This document shows, piece by piece, positions 1 through 12,003 of a stretch of 64,000 nucleotides of DNA (within the stretch, counting starts at the first letter, position 1; each line of letters begins with the position of its first letter). The stretch is from Alicyclobacillus_A sp963788285 (GTDB lineage: Bacteria > Bacillota > Bacilli > Alicyclobacillales > Alicyclobacillaceae), in contig CAWBGB010000006.1 of the NCBI GenBank assembly GCA_963788285.1, positions 1 through 64,000 of the forward strand, given 5' to 3'. Position numbers and translations under genes: made by a program. The notes below the pieces were generated by a model, which saw only the letters and a program-made list of their open reading frames with translations, searched no databases and was not told the origin of the DNA.

Positions 1-22
1 GATGAATGGCGCGTATTTCCTG

Positions 23-52
23 TTGATTCTATGCGTCAAACCGTGCTATATT
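23..52 (+). promoter_or_regulatory. Upstream rrn promoter (P1)
   Basis: A -35-like TTGATT (23-28) and a -10 TATATT (47-52) are separated by 18 bp. The -10 lies in a 23-bp block (42-64) that recurs with a few changes at 176-198, so the region looks like duplicated promoter segments feeding the ribosomal operon. No start site can be proved from sequence. Confidence 0.45.
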
Positions 53-245
53 AATCGATGTCGCCGCTGCGGTGGTGACGAAAAATGAAGCAACAAACCG
101 CGTCACATCAGCGATTTCTGAAGTCGACACCGACCAGTCCGGAGATAATTTCCGGTGGATCTCTAAAGAGAGATTCGTGATATATTGGTCGACGTCGCTT
201 CGAGACCAAGTGAAGCGGTCAGACAGCAAGACCAAACATTTCCTC

Positions 246-275
246 TTTACTTGAATGAGTGAAATGTGGTAAGAT
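246..275 (+). promoter_or_regulatory. Proximal rrn promoter (P2)
   Basis: TTTACT (246-251) and TAAGAT (270-275) are 18 bp apart, about 120 bp before the 16S gene. This distance is normal for the last promoter of a Bacillota rrn operon. Confidence 0.45.
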
Positions 276-321
276 GGTTGAGCTGTCTCGGAGCGAATGA
301 CCTTTGTCGACGCTCCAAAGT

Positions 322-344
322 GGTTCCTTGAAAACTAAACACGC
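322..344 (+). other. 16S processing stem, 5' arm (partner 1991-2013)
   Basis: The 23 bases here are complementary to 1991-2013 in the 16S-23S spacer except for two positions, placing the whole 16S sequence in the loop. Such stems are the usual RNase III substrate in rRNA precursors. This is direct sequence evidence; cleavage itself is inferred. Confidence 0.8.
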
Positions 345-394
345 GCAGAGAGTGATTCAAAACACGCAAGTGTTTTCGAAATGAGCACCAAATT

Positions 395-1942
<1,548 letters not shown>

Positions 1943-2042
1943 CGGAGTAAAGCCTACAGAGAGAACTGTAGGAAATACCCTCTCTGGTCAGCGTGTTTAG
2001 TTTTGAGGGAACCATCCCGAAAGGGTCATGGTTTTCTCAAGT

Positions 2043-2066
2043 CTGTACCTTGGAAACTAAATAGCG
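2043..2066 (+). other. 23S processing stem, 5' arm (partner 5137-5160)
   Basis: This 24-nt segment before the 23S gene is complementary to 5137-5160 just after it with two mismatches, so the 23S precursor is bracketed by a long stem. Part of the arm (AAACTAAA) resembles the 16S arm at 322-344, suggesting a shared processing element. Confidence 0.75.
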
Positions 2067-2141
2067 AAGAACTCCTACAGAGTTAACCGACATAAATGGG
2101 TAACACTTGCATCTGTGGTGTTGCAAGGCACTGTGGATGAA

Positions 2142-5104
<2,963 letters not shown>

Positions 5105-5183
5105 TGAAGACACAGGGGAACCTGTAGGAGAGGATTCGCTGTTTAGTTTGCAAGGTACAGAGAGTACCTTGAAGGAATATATG

Positions 5184-5301
5184 TCTGGTGGTAATAGCGG
5201 AGGGGAAACACGCGTACCCATCCCGAACACGACCGTTAAGACCTCCAGCGCCGATGATACTTGGGGCGGGAGCCCCTGGGAAAGTAGGACGCCGCCAGGC
5301 A
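5184..5301 (+). rRNA. rrf: 5S ribosomal RNA
   Basis: About 118 nt with the terminal helix visible (TCTGGTGGT at the 5' end against GCCGCCAGG at the 3' end) and the conserved CCCATCCCGAACACG loop. It lies 80 nt after the 23S gene and directly before the operon terminator. Confidence 0.95.
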
Positions 5302-5308
5302 AGTGAGA

Positions 5309-5338
5309 GAGCTCAGTGCATCTGCACTGGGCTCTTTT
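5309..5338 (+). terminator. rrn operon terminator
   Basis: GAGCTCAGTG pairs with CACTGGGCTC (one G-U) around a six-base loop and is followed by TTTT. It ends the rrn transcript just after 5S. Confidence 0.85.
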
Positions 5339-5545
5339 GCATGTCAGGGCTTGCACTTGGCTGAGTGCCTGCACACAGCGTTGACTAGCAATTTTGGAGC
5401 GACAATACCGAGTTTACCAACGACCATGAAACCATTCCTTTACGTCACTCCTGTCCGAAACAAGAAGGGGTTTGCGCTTCCCACAAACTTATGAATCTGC
5501 ACGGAAATTCAGATCAGGTCTCACGACGGCTGCTTGTTTGCGCCT

Positions 5546-6210
5546 CTACATGCGGCCATAGATGCTGGCGAAAATTGCTCCAGAAATATTATGCCAAACA
5601 CTAAAGATGGTGCTCGGTACTGCGGCAATGGGGGTAAGGTGTGCCTTGGCAATGGCGACGCCTTAGGCGGAGTTTTGCATACCAACCTCTAGAGATACTA
5701 CGACGCGTTTTGGGAGCTCCATACGGAGGAGTTTGGCTAAAAGATAACCCAGCAAGAAACCACATAGATTGTGCAATGCGACCGCAACAAAGATGAGTAA
5801 GCCGGTGGCTGCGATTTGTTTGTGACTGCAGCTAATCACGCCTGCTACAATCGCTATGATGGCAATCGCTGATACCAGTGTAGCGCTTTACTACTCGACT
5901 TGGCGGTACCACGGAACATGGATTTGACAACCAATCCAAGCACAACTGGAACGATGATGACCTGTATTATCTGCCAGAGACGATGTGCCATTTGGGCAGC
6001 TGCCAACTAAAATGAACCGATTGCGACATCTGGTGGCAACCGCAACACCAGACAGATGAGATACGCCAATAGCGGCATCACGATAAAGTGACTCGCCACC
6101 CCGATTGCAACATCATTTGGTCGACGTAACACCTCCCTAAAATCCGATGGAGACAACGTTAACCCCATGCCAAACATGACGACACTGAAAACTTGAATCC
6201 TGGGAAGCGT
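5546..6210 (-). pseudogene. Bile acid:sodium symporter (BASS) family transporter, decayed
   Basis: Read on the minus strand in several frames, the region gives recognisable BASS-family blocks in order. An N-terminal FGMGLTLSPSDFREVLRRP is followed by a membrane segment with a conserved LPPDVAIG, a middle block and GMQNSA then GVAIAKAHLTPIAAVP, ending in SVWHNISGAIFASI. A stop follows GSF where the family normally continues with a proline/glycine-rich motif, another stop interrupts the GMQNS block, and at least two frame changes occur. The start region is also out of frame. The family moves bile acids, pantothenate or other organic anions with sodium; this copy cannot make the protein. Confidence 0.8.
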
Positions 6211-6434
6211 ATGGGATCCCTATATAATGAGCGAGGTCGGCCCCGCTTTTGAGCCAACAGGATTTTTCACTATTTTCGATAACCATCCAGATTCGACCAG
6301 TTCGATAACGCGGTTTATGTAGACCGTTGTAGAAGACAGGCGGATTGTCTAAGTAATATGCCTTATTTTTGGACAAATTCCCCAACATAACATGTACAGT
6401 GGCAAACAGACCTTTGAGGAGGGGGGAAAGGAAA

Positions 6435-6746
6435 GTGTGTGATAGGTGTCATCGACTTTATCCTATTGCGAGGCGTCTCGTCGGTCGACCAGTCAACGCT
6501 CATCATGTTAACGGAAGAATTTACAGTGGTTATCTGCAGTCTGTCACACCGAGCGGTATTTATATGCGTCCCTATAGCGCGCATGTGATCAACATGGCGG
6601 ATTCAAACTCAGGAATTAACCACGCGATTCAACCGTGTGATTCAAGTGAAAATGCTGAATTGGTTTACTCACCATTGGGGTATTTCGGATTTGGTGCCTT
6701 AACTGGACTTACACTCGGAGCACTGGCAGGCGGATTCTATTGGTGA
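6435..6746 (+). CDS. Small hypothetical protein with glycine-rich C-terminus
   Basis: I do not recognise a named family. The start is chosen at GTG 6435 because a very strong ribosome binding site (GAGGAGGGGGG, 6416-6426) lies about 8 bases upstream; an ATG at 6369 is in frame but lacks such a site. The resulting 103-residue protein begins MCDRCHRLYP, with a possible CxxC. A central part reads GRPVNAHHVNGRIYSGYLQS, looking like a small beta barrel, and it ends in a hydrophobic Gly/Ala/Leu stretch (FGFGALTGLTLGALAGGF). It stands alone, ends before a hairpin and terminator, and is the only intact gene in a decayed stretch. Confidence 0.6.
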   Translation: MCDRCHRLYPIARRLVGRPVNAHHVNGRIYSGYLQSVTPSGIYMRPYSAHVINMADSNSGINHAIQPCDSSENAELVYSPLGYFGFGALTGLTLGALAGGFYW

Positions 6747-6776
6747 CAGATAGGTGTTCTATTGCAAGGAACATCA

Positions 6777-6825
6777 CAGACTGTAGATAAAGGCTGCTTC
6801 AAAAACGGATTTTATCTACAGTCTG
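6777..6825 (+). repeat. Perfect 15-bp inverted repeat
   Basis: CAGACTGTAGATAAA (6777-6791) is exactly complementary to 6811-6825, around a 19-base loop. It follows the gene ending at 6746 and immediately precedes a separate terminator hairpin. It has no T tract of its own, so it could stabilise the mRNA end, be a protein site, or be a relic of a mobile element. Confidence 0.7.
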
Positions 6826-6849
6826 AACGCTGTTTTACGGCGTTTTTTT
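6826..6849 (+). terminator. Intrinsic terminator after the small hypothetical gene
   Basis: AACGCTG pairs with CGGCGTT around TTTTA and is followed by a run of T (TTTTTTT counting the stem end). Confidence 0.7.
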
Positions 6850-6961
6850 ACAACAAGAAACCAACAATCCAGTGGGTTCAAAACGTTTGTTAAAAAGTTA
6901 CCACTCCCCTTTCCATTTCGCTTTAATGGGTACCCATAATGTCGACGAAAAACAGCGCCAT

Positions 6962-7548
6962 TTACCAGTTTGGATTCGTTGCGTAAATACCCCAAGGATT
7001 TCGGGGATCATCAATCGACGTAATTGCATCTTCTCCGGCTGGGGAAGACATAGAAAGTTTGTGACGTAGCGTATTAGTTACGATATCGGAGCTCTCAGCC
7101 AAAGAAACATGGAAGGTTTGCCATGAACCCGGCCCAAGCTGTCCCGGGCATTCCATATTAAACGGGTTTTGCTCCATATCGCTTGCGTCCGGCCAATCGA
7201 CTTGACAAAAGTTTTGTTCCTGACCGGTGATTGCGACAAGGAGCGCCGGGTTTACGCCGTACGTTTTCGCCGCTGCTCAAATCGTCTCCATGTCTTGTAA
7301 TCAAAAGATGGAACCACGAGCTTGTACGTAGGCGTAGAGTTCCTCGGGCGATATGTTCTGGTAGCGAACTTCTGGCTCGGTGACAGGGCCGACTGGATAG
7401 TTCCCACCATCACTGGCCGTATTCATTTTGGTTTCCTGGCTCCTAAAGAAGCTCATCAGCATCCCGAAGAACAGTAGGAGGAGAGCCGATGCCCCGATGA
7501 CAATGGGTCTCTAGTTGCGGATACCAAGAAGTACGAGGTTTACTGTTT
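6962..7548 (-). pseudogene. Membrane-anchored lysozyme-like protein of a conjugative module, decayed
   Basis: On the minus strand, after an in-frame TAG, comes a single membrane span (PIVIGASALLLLFFGMLMSF), a linker and the segment YQNISPEELYAYVQARGSIF. A frame change then leads into NPALLVAITGQEQNFCQVDW and a C-terminal block (NPFNMECPGQLGPGSWQTF). That architecture, a membrane anchor plus a transglycosylase-like domain with a Glu in ITGQEQ, matches wall-opening proteins of Gram-positive conjugative elements. The position just downstream of a VirB4-like ATPase fits too (compare orf14 and orf16 of Tn916). The stop and frameshift make it non-functional. The family assignment is inference from motifs and neighbours. 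Confidence 0.55.
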
Positions 7549-8690
7549 CCTTGCCTCTCCCTGCCGGGGTAATAAGGCCAGTTCTTCGGGGGTGAGATCC
7601 ACTTTCATGTGTACTCGCTTGTTTTTGACGATATAGAGCCCTTCGCCTTGTTTTTGGTCGAGTATGATGCGTTTCTCATCTTCCAGGTCTCTAACACCTT
7701 GGTCTTTTAGGCCGAGTATTAGGGTGGATAGAGACTCCTGTATCACAGCCCTCCCGTAGTTTTTTGCCCACCGCAGAAAAGAAAGTCGGATATTTCTTGC
7801 GTTGCAGCGGTCACGCCCCCTTGGTACTTCCGGATGCGCTTGTATATGTGGCTCAAAAACTTCATCGAGCGCGGATTGGCTGGATCGGCCATGATGTGGG
7901 CTTCGTCAATGTACAGTTTTTTACGAGTCGTTTTTTCCTTCGTGATTTCGTCCCACAAAAATGAGACGATATTAAACATCACCGCAGGCTGATCTTGCGA
8001 TTCATCTTCGTTGTCTTTTAGATCAAAGCGAATCAAGTCACTTGTTAGATTGACGTTCGTATGCGCGTTAAACATGCGCGAACTCGATCCGTTTACATAG
8101 GTCAAAAGGATGGACGCAAAGGTATCTAAGCGATGATCTCCCTTTTCGTTAATCGCCTGATAAAACATCGGTGAGGATCGGGAAGTCGGTAGGTCTTAAT
8201 TTTGCGAAATCAGTGTCCCAATTAATCCCTTTGTCCTTGTAAACCTGAATGAGCACCTCTTCGAGCAAAGCGGACTCGAGATTTGTCATGTCTTTTTTTA
8301 TAAGTCGGAAGAAAATCTTCAAACGCTGTAACTTCTGGTGGAGTAACGACTTTGGGAGATCTTCTTCTTCCTCGGAATTAATGACAGTATCCATGATTTC
8401 CAGTGGGTTTACGATGGTGCCTGACATACTACTAATCACGATATGTTGCCCGCCAAATCGCTTCACATCTTTGCAAATTGTCTGGATCAATGACAAAGAT
8501 GCGCGTTCCATTCATCCACTCGCGCAACATGTCCATAATGAGATACGTGGTTTTCCCCATTCCAGTCATGCCGACCACAAACTCGTTGTGACTGTCATAT
8601 TGCCACACGTCCACCAGTACCAAAGACCCTGTTGTCACGGAGACGCCGCCAATGACGACAACGCGAGTTCAGGCCACTAGGGGTCGAGCG
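7540..8690 (-). pseudogene. VirB4/TraE-type conjugation ATPase, fragmented and 5' truncated
   Basis: Four minus-strand pieces in changing frames spell the C-terminal half of a VirB4-like ATPase. They are a Walker A region (FVVGMTGMGKTTYLIMDMLR, near 8590-8530), FVIDPDN, then RFGGQHIVISSMSGTIVNPL, a Walker B region (KKLYIDEAHIMADP, near 7900) and GVTAATQEISDFL, ending in a glycine-poor tail that stops at 7540. Frame changes occur near 8480, 8160 and 7745, and the N-terminal half of a normal 600-800 residue protein is missing. Such ATPases power type IV secretion in conjugative elements. With the adjacent lysozyme relic, this marks an eroded integrative element. Confidence 0.75.
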
Positions 8691-8761
8691 ATTTTGGGGA
8701 ACGTGCGACCCACATTCGCATGCCAGTGGACGACAGCAGTACACCGCATCAGCGTGTCGAA

Positions 8762-9250
8762 TTAGACCCAACCACCATCTCCGTCATTGTCATTGAAATT
8801 ATTGTAGTCGTCGCTGCCGACGTCATAGTTGACGTTATCGGCATAGGAGTCCAGTCTTGGGCCATCGAAGTGGTCGTAGTTCCCGAAGTCGTTACCGAAG
8901 TTATTGTCATCCAAACGTCGCTGCAACTCGTCAATTTCATGCTGCTGAATGATGTTTTGTTGCATTAACTCATCCATCATCCGCTGTTGGTCGAGACTGT
9001 TAAAGTAGTCGTACTGCGCCATGTCGATGCGCCCTTGTTCGAGGAGGTACTCCAACAGTGCGCCGGCTGCCATTCCACCCAAGAAACTGCCAACTCCGAA
9101 TCCTGGAGATGGTGGATTGTACTGCGGTGGAGTCACATCATAATAAGGGCGTTCACGATAATAAGGTTGATCACGGTATCCACTACGGCCCCTTTGAACC
9201 AACAGGACAACCAGTAAGATGACGATGATGATGAGGAGTATCACAGTCAT
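8762..9250 (-). CDS. Single-pass membrane protein with Asp/Asn-rich tail
   Basis: Family not recognised. The start ATG at 9250 follows GGGTGAG and puts a very hydrophobic helix at residues 2-18 (MTVILLIIIVILLVVLLV). A Tyr/Pro/Arg-rich linker follows (residues 20-48), then a glycine-rich helix (GFGVGSFLGGMAAGALLEYL), a Gln/Met-rich coiled-coil-like segment (MMDELMQQNIIQQHEIDELQ) and a strongly acidic, Asn/Tyr-rich C-terminus ending NDNDGDGGWV. The open frame extends upstream to 9406, but that part lacks a good ribosome binding site. It lies between the two-component genes and the dead conjugation ATPase and is intact, 162 residues. It may belong to either neighbour or to neither. Confidence 0.6.
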   Translation of the reverse strand: MTVILLIIIVILLVVLLVQRGRSGYRDQPYYRERPYYDVTPPQYNPPSPGFGVGSFLGGMAAGALLEYLLEQGRIDMAQYDYFNSLDQQRMMDELMQQNIIQQHEIDELQRRLDDNNFGNDFGNYDHFDGPRLDSYADNVNYDVGSDDYNNFNDNDGDGGWV

Positions 9251-9350
9251 TCTGCACTCACCCTTTACGTTCAACGCAGTTTCAATCTGAGTCATCATCA
9301 ATAACGCACAGGTTAGTACATATCCAACTACGCCAGACCTTTTCGCATCA

Positions 9351-10082
9351 TTACACATGTGTCGTGGCACGTCGATAAACCCTTTCAGGGCGTCCAACAA
9401 TGCCATATGATACGTTCGCGGATACTTCCCCTCTCGACACCAGGTATTCTAAATATCGTCTCGCAGTCGTGCGGCTACAACCAATCCTTTGACTTACTTG
9501 TTCCGCGGTAAGTCCTTCATTGGCTTGGTTGATCACAGCGAGTACGTTTTCTAGTGTAAGTCTATCGATTCCCTTGGGAAATTGAGATCCAGATTTCAGT
9601 GTTGTCCTGCTTTCAATGCTCCTTCTTAGTTCGTCTATGTCGTCCTGGGTCACGCTTTGCTGTTCCAACAGGAATTTCTGTAACTTGGTACGGAACGCCT
9701 TGTACTTCGACAGCGTCTCGTGAAACCGTTCAAAAATCACGGGCTTCACAATGAAATCAAATACACCGTTCCGAATGGCAGTCTTCACTGCATTGATTTC
9801 CTTTGCTGCTGTGATCATAATGACATCCGTGTCTGAATGCAATTGCTTGATGTATTTAAGTAAGTCTAACCCGTTCATGTCCGGAAAGTATACATCCAGT
9901 ATGACGAGGTCGGGATGTAGAATCGCCAAGTGTTCTTTCGCTTGTGGTTCATCTGTGGCAATGCCAATCACTTGATAGCCATCTACTTTTTCCACAAATC
10001 TCCGATTAATTTCTGCAACCCGCACGTCGTCTTCAATAATAAGCACCTGTATGACTTGAGAAAACTCTTTACTGTGCTCCAT
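9351..10082 (-). CDS. Response regulator, CitB/DcuR family
   Basis: A two-component transcription regulator of 243 residues. The receiver domain (about 12-125) has the acidic pair ED near residue 17, the phospho-acceptor Asp in LVILDVYFPD (residue 63), and a conserved Lys in FIVKPV. The C-terminal winged-helix part reads LTAEQVSQRIGCSRTTARRY. This is the layout of regulators that respond to citrate, malate or other C4/C6 acids (CitT, DctR, MalR of Bacillus). The ATG at 10082 is preferred over an in-frame GTG at 10088 because AAAGGTGAG lies just upstream. It overlaps the 3' end of the kinase gene, so the two are translationally coupled. The likely target is the divergent transporter at 12004. 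Confidence 0.9.
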   Translation of the reverse strand: MEHSKEFSQVIQVLIIEDDVRVAEINRRFVEKVDGYQVIGIATDEPQAKEHLAILHPDLVILDVYFPDMNGLDLLKYIKQLHSDTDVIMITAAKEINAVKTAIRNGVFDFIVKPVIFERFHETLSKYKAFRTKLQKFLLEQQSVTQDDIDELRRSIESRTTLKSGSQFPKGIDRLTLENVLAVINQANEGLTAEQVSQRIGCSRTTARRYLEYLVSRGEVSANVSYGIVGRPERVYRRATTHV

Positions 10083-11670
10083 TTCCACTCACCTTTGATT
10101 TGGGAATGACTACGGTAAAGGTCGTACCACCTTGGGGATTTGAGTGAAAAGTCACATATCCATGTAGTTGGTCTACTGCGTGTTTCACTAATGCCAGACC
10201 AAAGCCATGGTTCTTTTCACATTTGGTGGAAAAGCCGGTTTGAAATATCCGACTCGCGTAGTCATCTGGTATACCGATCCCAGTATCCTCAACTTCAATA
10301 ATCAAATCGGGACCCAGGTCGGTCAAGAATACGATGACTTTCTTATTTCGCACGCCCGACGGCAAAACAGCTTCGATGGCATTGTCAATCAAATTTCCCA
10401 TAATTGTAATGAGATGATCACGGTCGATGGTTTCGGGGACATCACAGAAGCTGCTTTCTCGGTGAATTTCCAGTTCGACTTTCAATTCGTTGGCTCGGTT
10501 AAACTTTCCGATGAGAAGCCCACCAATTAACGGATCGGGAATTTCTTTCATGACAAATTGGATCAGGTTTTGATGCACGCCGGATTCATGCGTGATAAAC
10601 TCAATCGCTTCGCGATACGATTCCAATTGAATTAAACCGGAAATTGTATACAGCTTATTTGAGTATTCATGGGTTTGTGCCCGCAGCGCCTCCGCGTATT
10701 CTCGAACTTGAGACAACTCTTCGATGAGACGATTGAGCTCGGACTTGTTACGGAAGCTGGAAACAGCGCCAATGACGCGACCCCGTTGATCTAATACTGG
10801 CAAGGTATTTGCCACGACCACTTGGTTTGCAATGATGATTTGTTGGTCAAACACTGGTCTACCCGTACGGACGACTGTTAATAAACTCAAATTTGGCGCT
10901 ACCGTTTCTATGTGCTGGCCGCTCAGGTCGAATCCGTCAGACAAGCCAAACATCTGGCATGCTGTCTGATTCGCCATGGTAATGATCCCATGCGAATCAA
11001 TGGAGACAATGCCTTCCCGGATAGACTCCAGAATCGCTCGTTTTTCTTGATACAGTCTCCCAATTTCTTCGGGCTCCAAACCAAAAATCGCTCGTTTTAC
11101 ACGACGGGATATCAATAGTGTGCCAGTAATTCCGATTACCAATGTGACGAGTCCCAATGCGATGATTCGGTTACGATAGGATGCAATGGTTGAGTCCACT
11201 TCCCGTGTGAGAAATCCCACAGACACAATTCCTATAATCTGTCCATTGCTGTTGTAAATAGGGACCTTTCCACGTAAAGAAGGTCCAAGTGTTCCGACAG
11301 CTTGTTCAATCACGGAGTGCCCTTGTAACACAGTACTGATATCTCCGCCTTCCATCACTTTACCAATTTCGTCAGGGACGGGATGAGAATACCGAATTCC
11401 CTGCCGATTTCCCACGACGACAAACTCAGCGCCGGTTTTCTTTCGAATCGCTTCTGCAATCGGATCGATCGTTTTTGATGGATCAGGTTTTGAGAATGCC
11501 TGTCGGATGTCAGGAATCATCGCAACCGTTTCTGCGATGTCTAAAGCTCGTTCGCCGATTTGCTGCTTCAGCGTGGTTGCGGCCATATATTGAAATGCAC
11601 CGACTAATATGCCAGTCACGCACAACACGAGTGAACCAATAAAAACAATCAGCTGCGTTTGAAATCGCAC
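10069..11670 (-). CDS. Sensor histidine kinase, DcuS/CitA family
   Basis: Membrane sensor partner of the adjacent response regulator. With numbering from an ATG at 11676, one membrane helix spans about 8-30. It is followed by an extracytoplasmic PAS-type sensor (about 35-165), a second helix (about 170-192), a cytoplasmic PAS domain (about 210-310) and the kinase core. The phospho-acceptor His is in LRAQTHEYSNKL (336), the N box is NLIDNAIEAV, and the G boxes are EDTGIGIP and GFGLALVK. The start is set at GTG 11670 because GAGGG sits six bases upstream; the ATG at 11676 would directly abut it. The family senses small carboxylates such as citrate, malate or fumarate. The ligand cannot be told from sequence. 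Confidence 0.9.
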   Translation of the reverse strand: MRFQTQLIVFIGSLVLCVTGILVGAFQYMAATTLKQQIGERALDIAETVAMIPDIRQAFSKPDPSKTIDPIAEAIRKKTGAEFVVVGNRQGIRYSHPVPDEIGKVMEGGDISTVLQGHSVIEQAVGTLGPSLRGKVPIYNSNGQIIGIVSVGFLTREVDSTIASYRNRIIALGLVTLVIGITGTLLISRRVKRAIFGLEPEEIGRLYQEKRAILESIREGIVSIDSHGIITMANQTACQMFGLSDGFDLSGQHIETVAPNLSLLTVVRTGRPVFDQQIIIANQVVVANTLPVLDQRGRVIGAVSSFRNKSELNRLIEELSQVREYAEALRAQTHEYSNKLYTISGLIQLESYREAIEFITHESGVHQNLIQFVMKEIPDPLIGGLLIGKFNRANELKVELEIHRESSFCDVPETIDRDHLITIMGNLIDNAIEAVLPSGVRNKKVIVFLTDLGPDLIIEVEDTGIGIPDDYASRIFQTGFSTKCEKNHGFGLALVKHAVDQLHGYVTFHSNPQGGTTFTVVIPKSKVSGNGAQ

Positions 11671-12003
11671 GGGCATCCCTCAGGAAGGCACCAATACTGG
11701 AAACGACTGGTCCCTAGAATATTGTAATAGTTGAAAACCTACCTTCTATTTTGCTCCTACTCATCATCCAAAGACAAATGCTGATTCGCAGCGGTCATTG
11801 AAGCTGGTAGGCATAAGCCATCTCGGTACTGCTGCTTCAGTCGAAATCGTGAACAAAATGCACAAAATGAAGCGAATGTATGTTTCTCTCATTACTTATT
11901 TAATCTATCACTTGAATAATCACCATCGTAATATGAAAACGCTATCAAATATTTCTTTAAAAATCAGATAACTAAATAAATGTTAATATGGGGAGTGATT
12001 TGT
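11671..12003. other. Divergent regulatory region with no gene
   Basis: The 330 bases between the sensor kinase (minus) and the MFS transporter (plus) hold no convincing reading frame. The right half (about 11880-12000) is strongly AT-rich and contains a consensus cre site. It must carry promoters for both directions and, by family precedent, the binding sites of the response regulator. I could not single out those sites. Confidence 0.5.
11934..11947 (+). promoter_or_regulatory. Catabolite-responsive element (cre, CcpA site)
   Basis: TGAAAACGCTATCA matches the Bacillus cre consensus TGWAANCGNTNWCA at every defined position. It lies 57 bp before the transporter start, which predicts repression by CcpA when preferred sugars are present. 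Confidence 0.7.
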
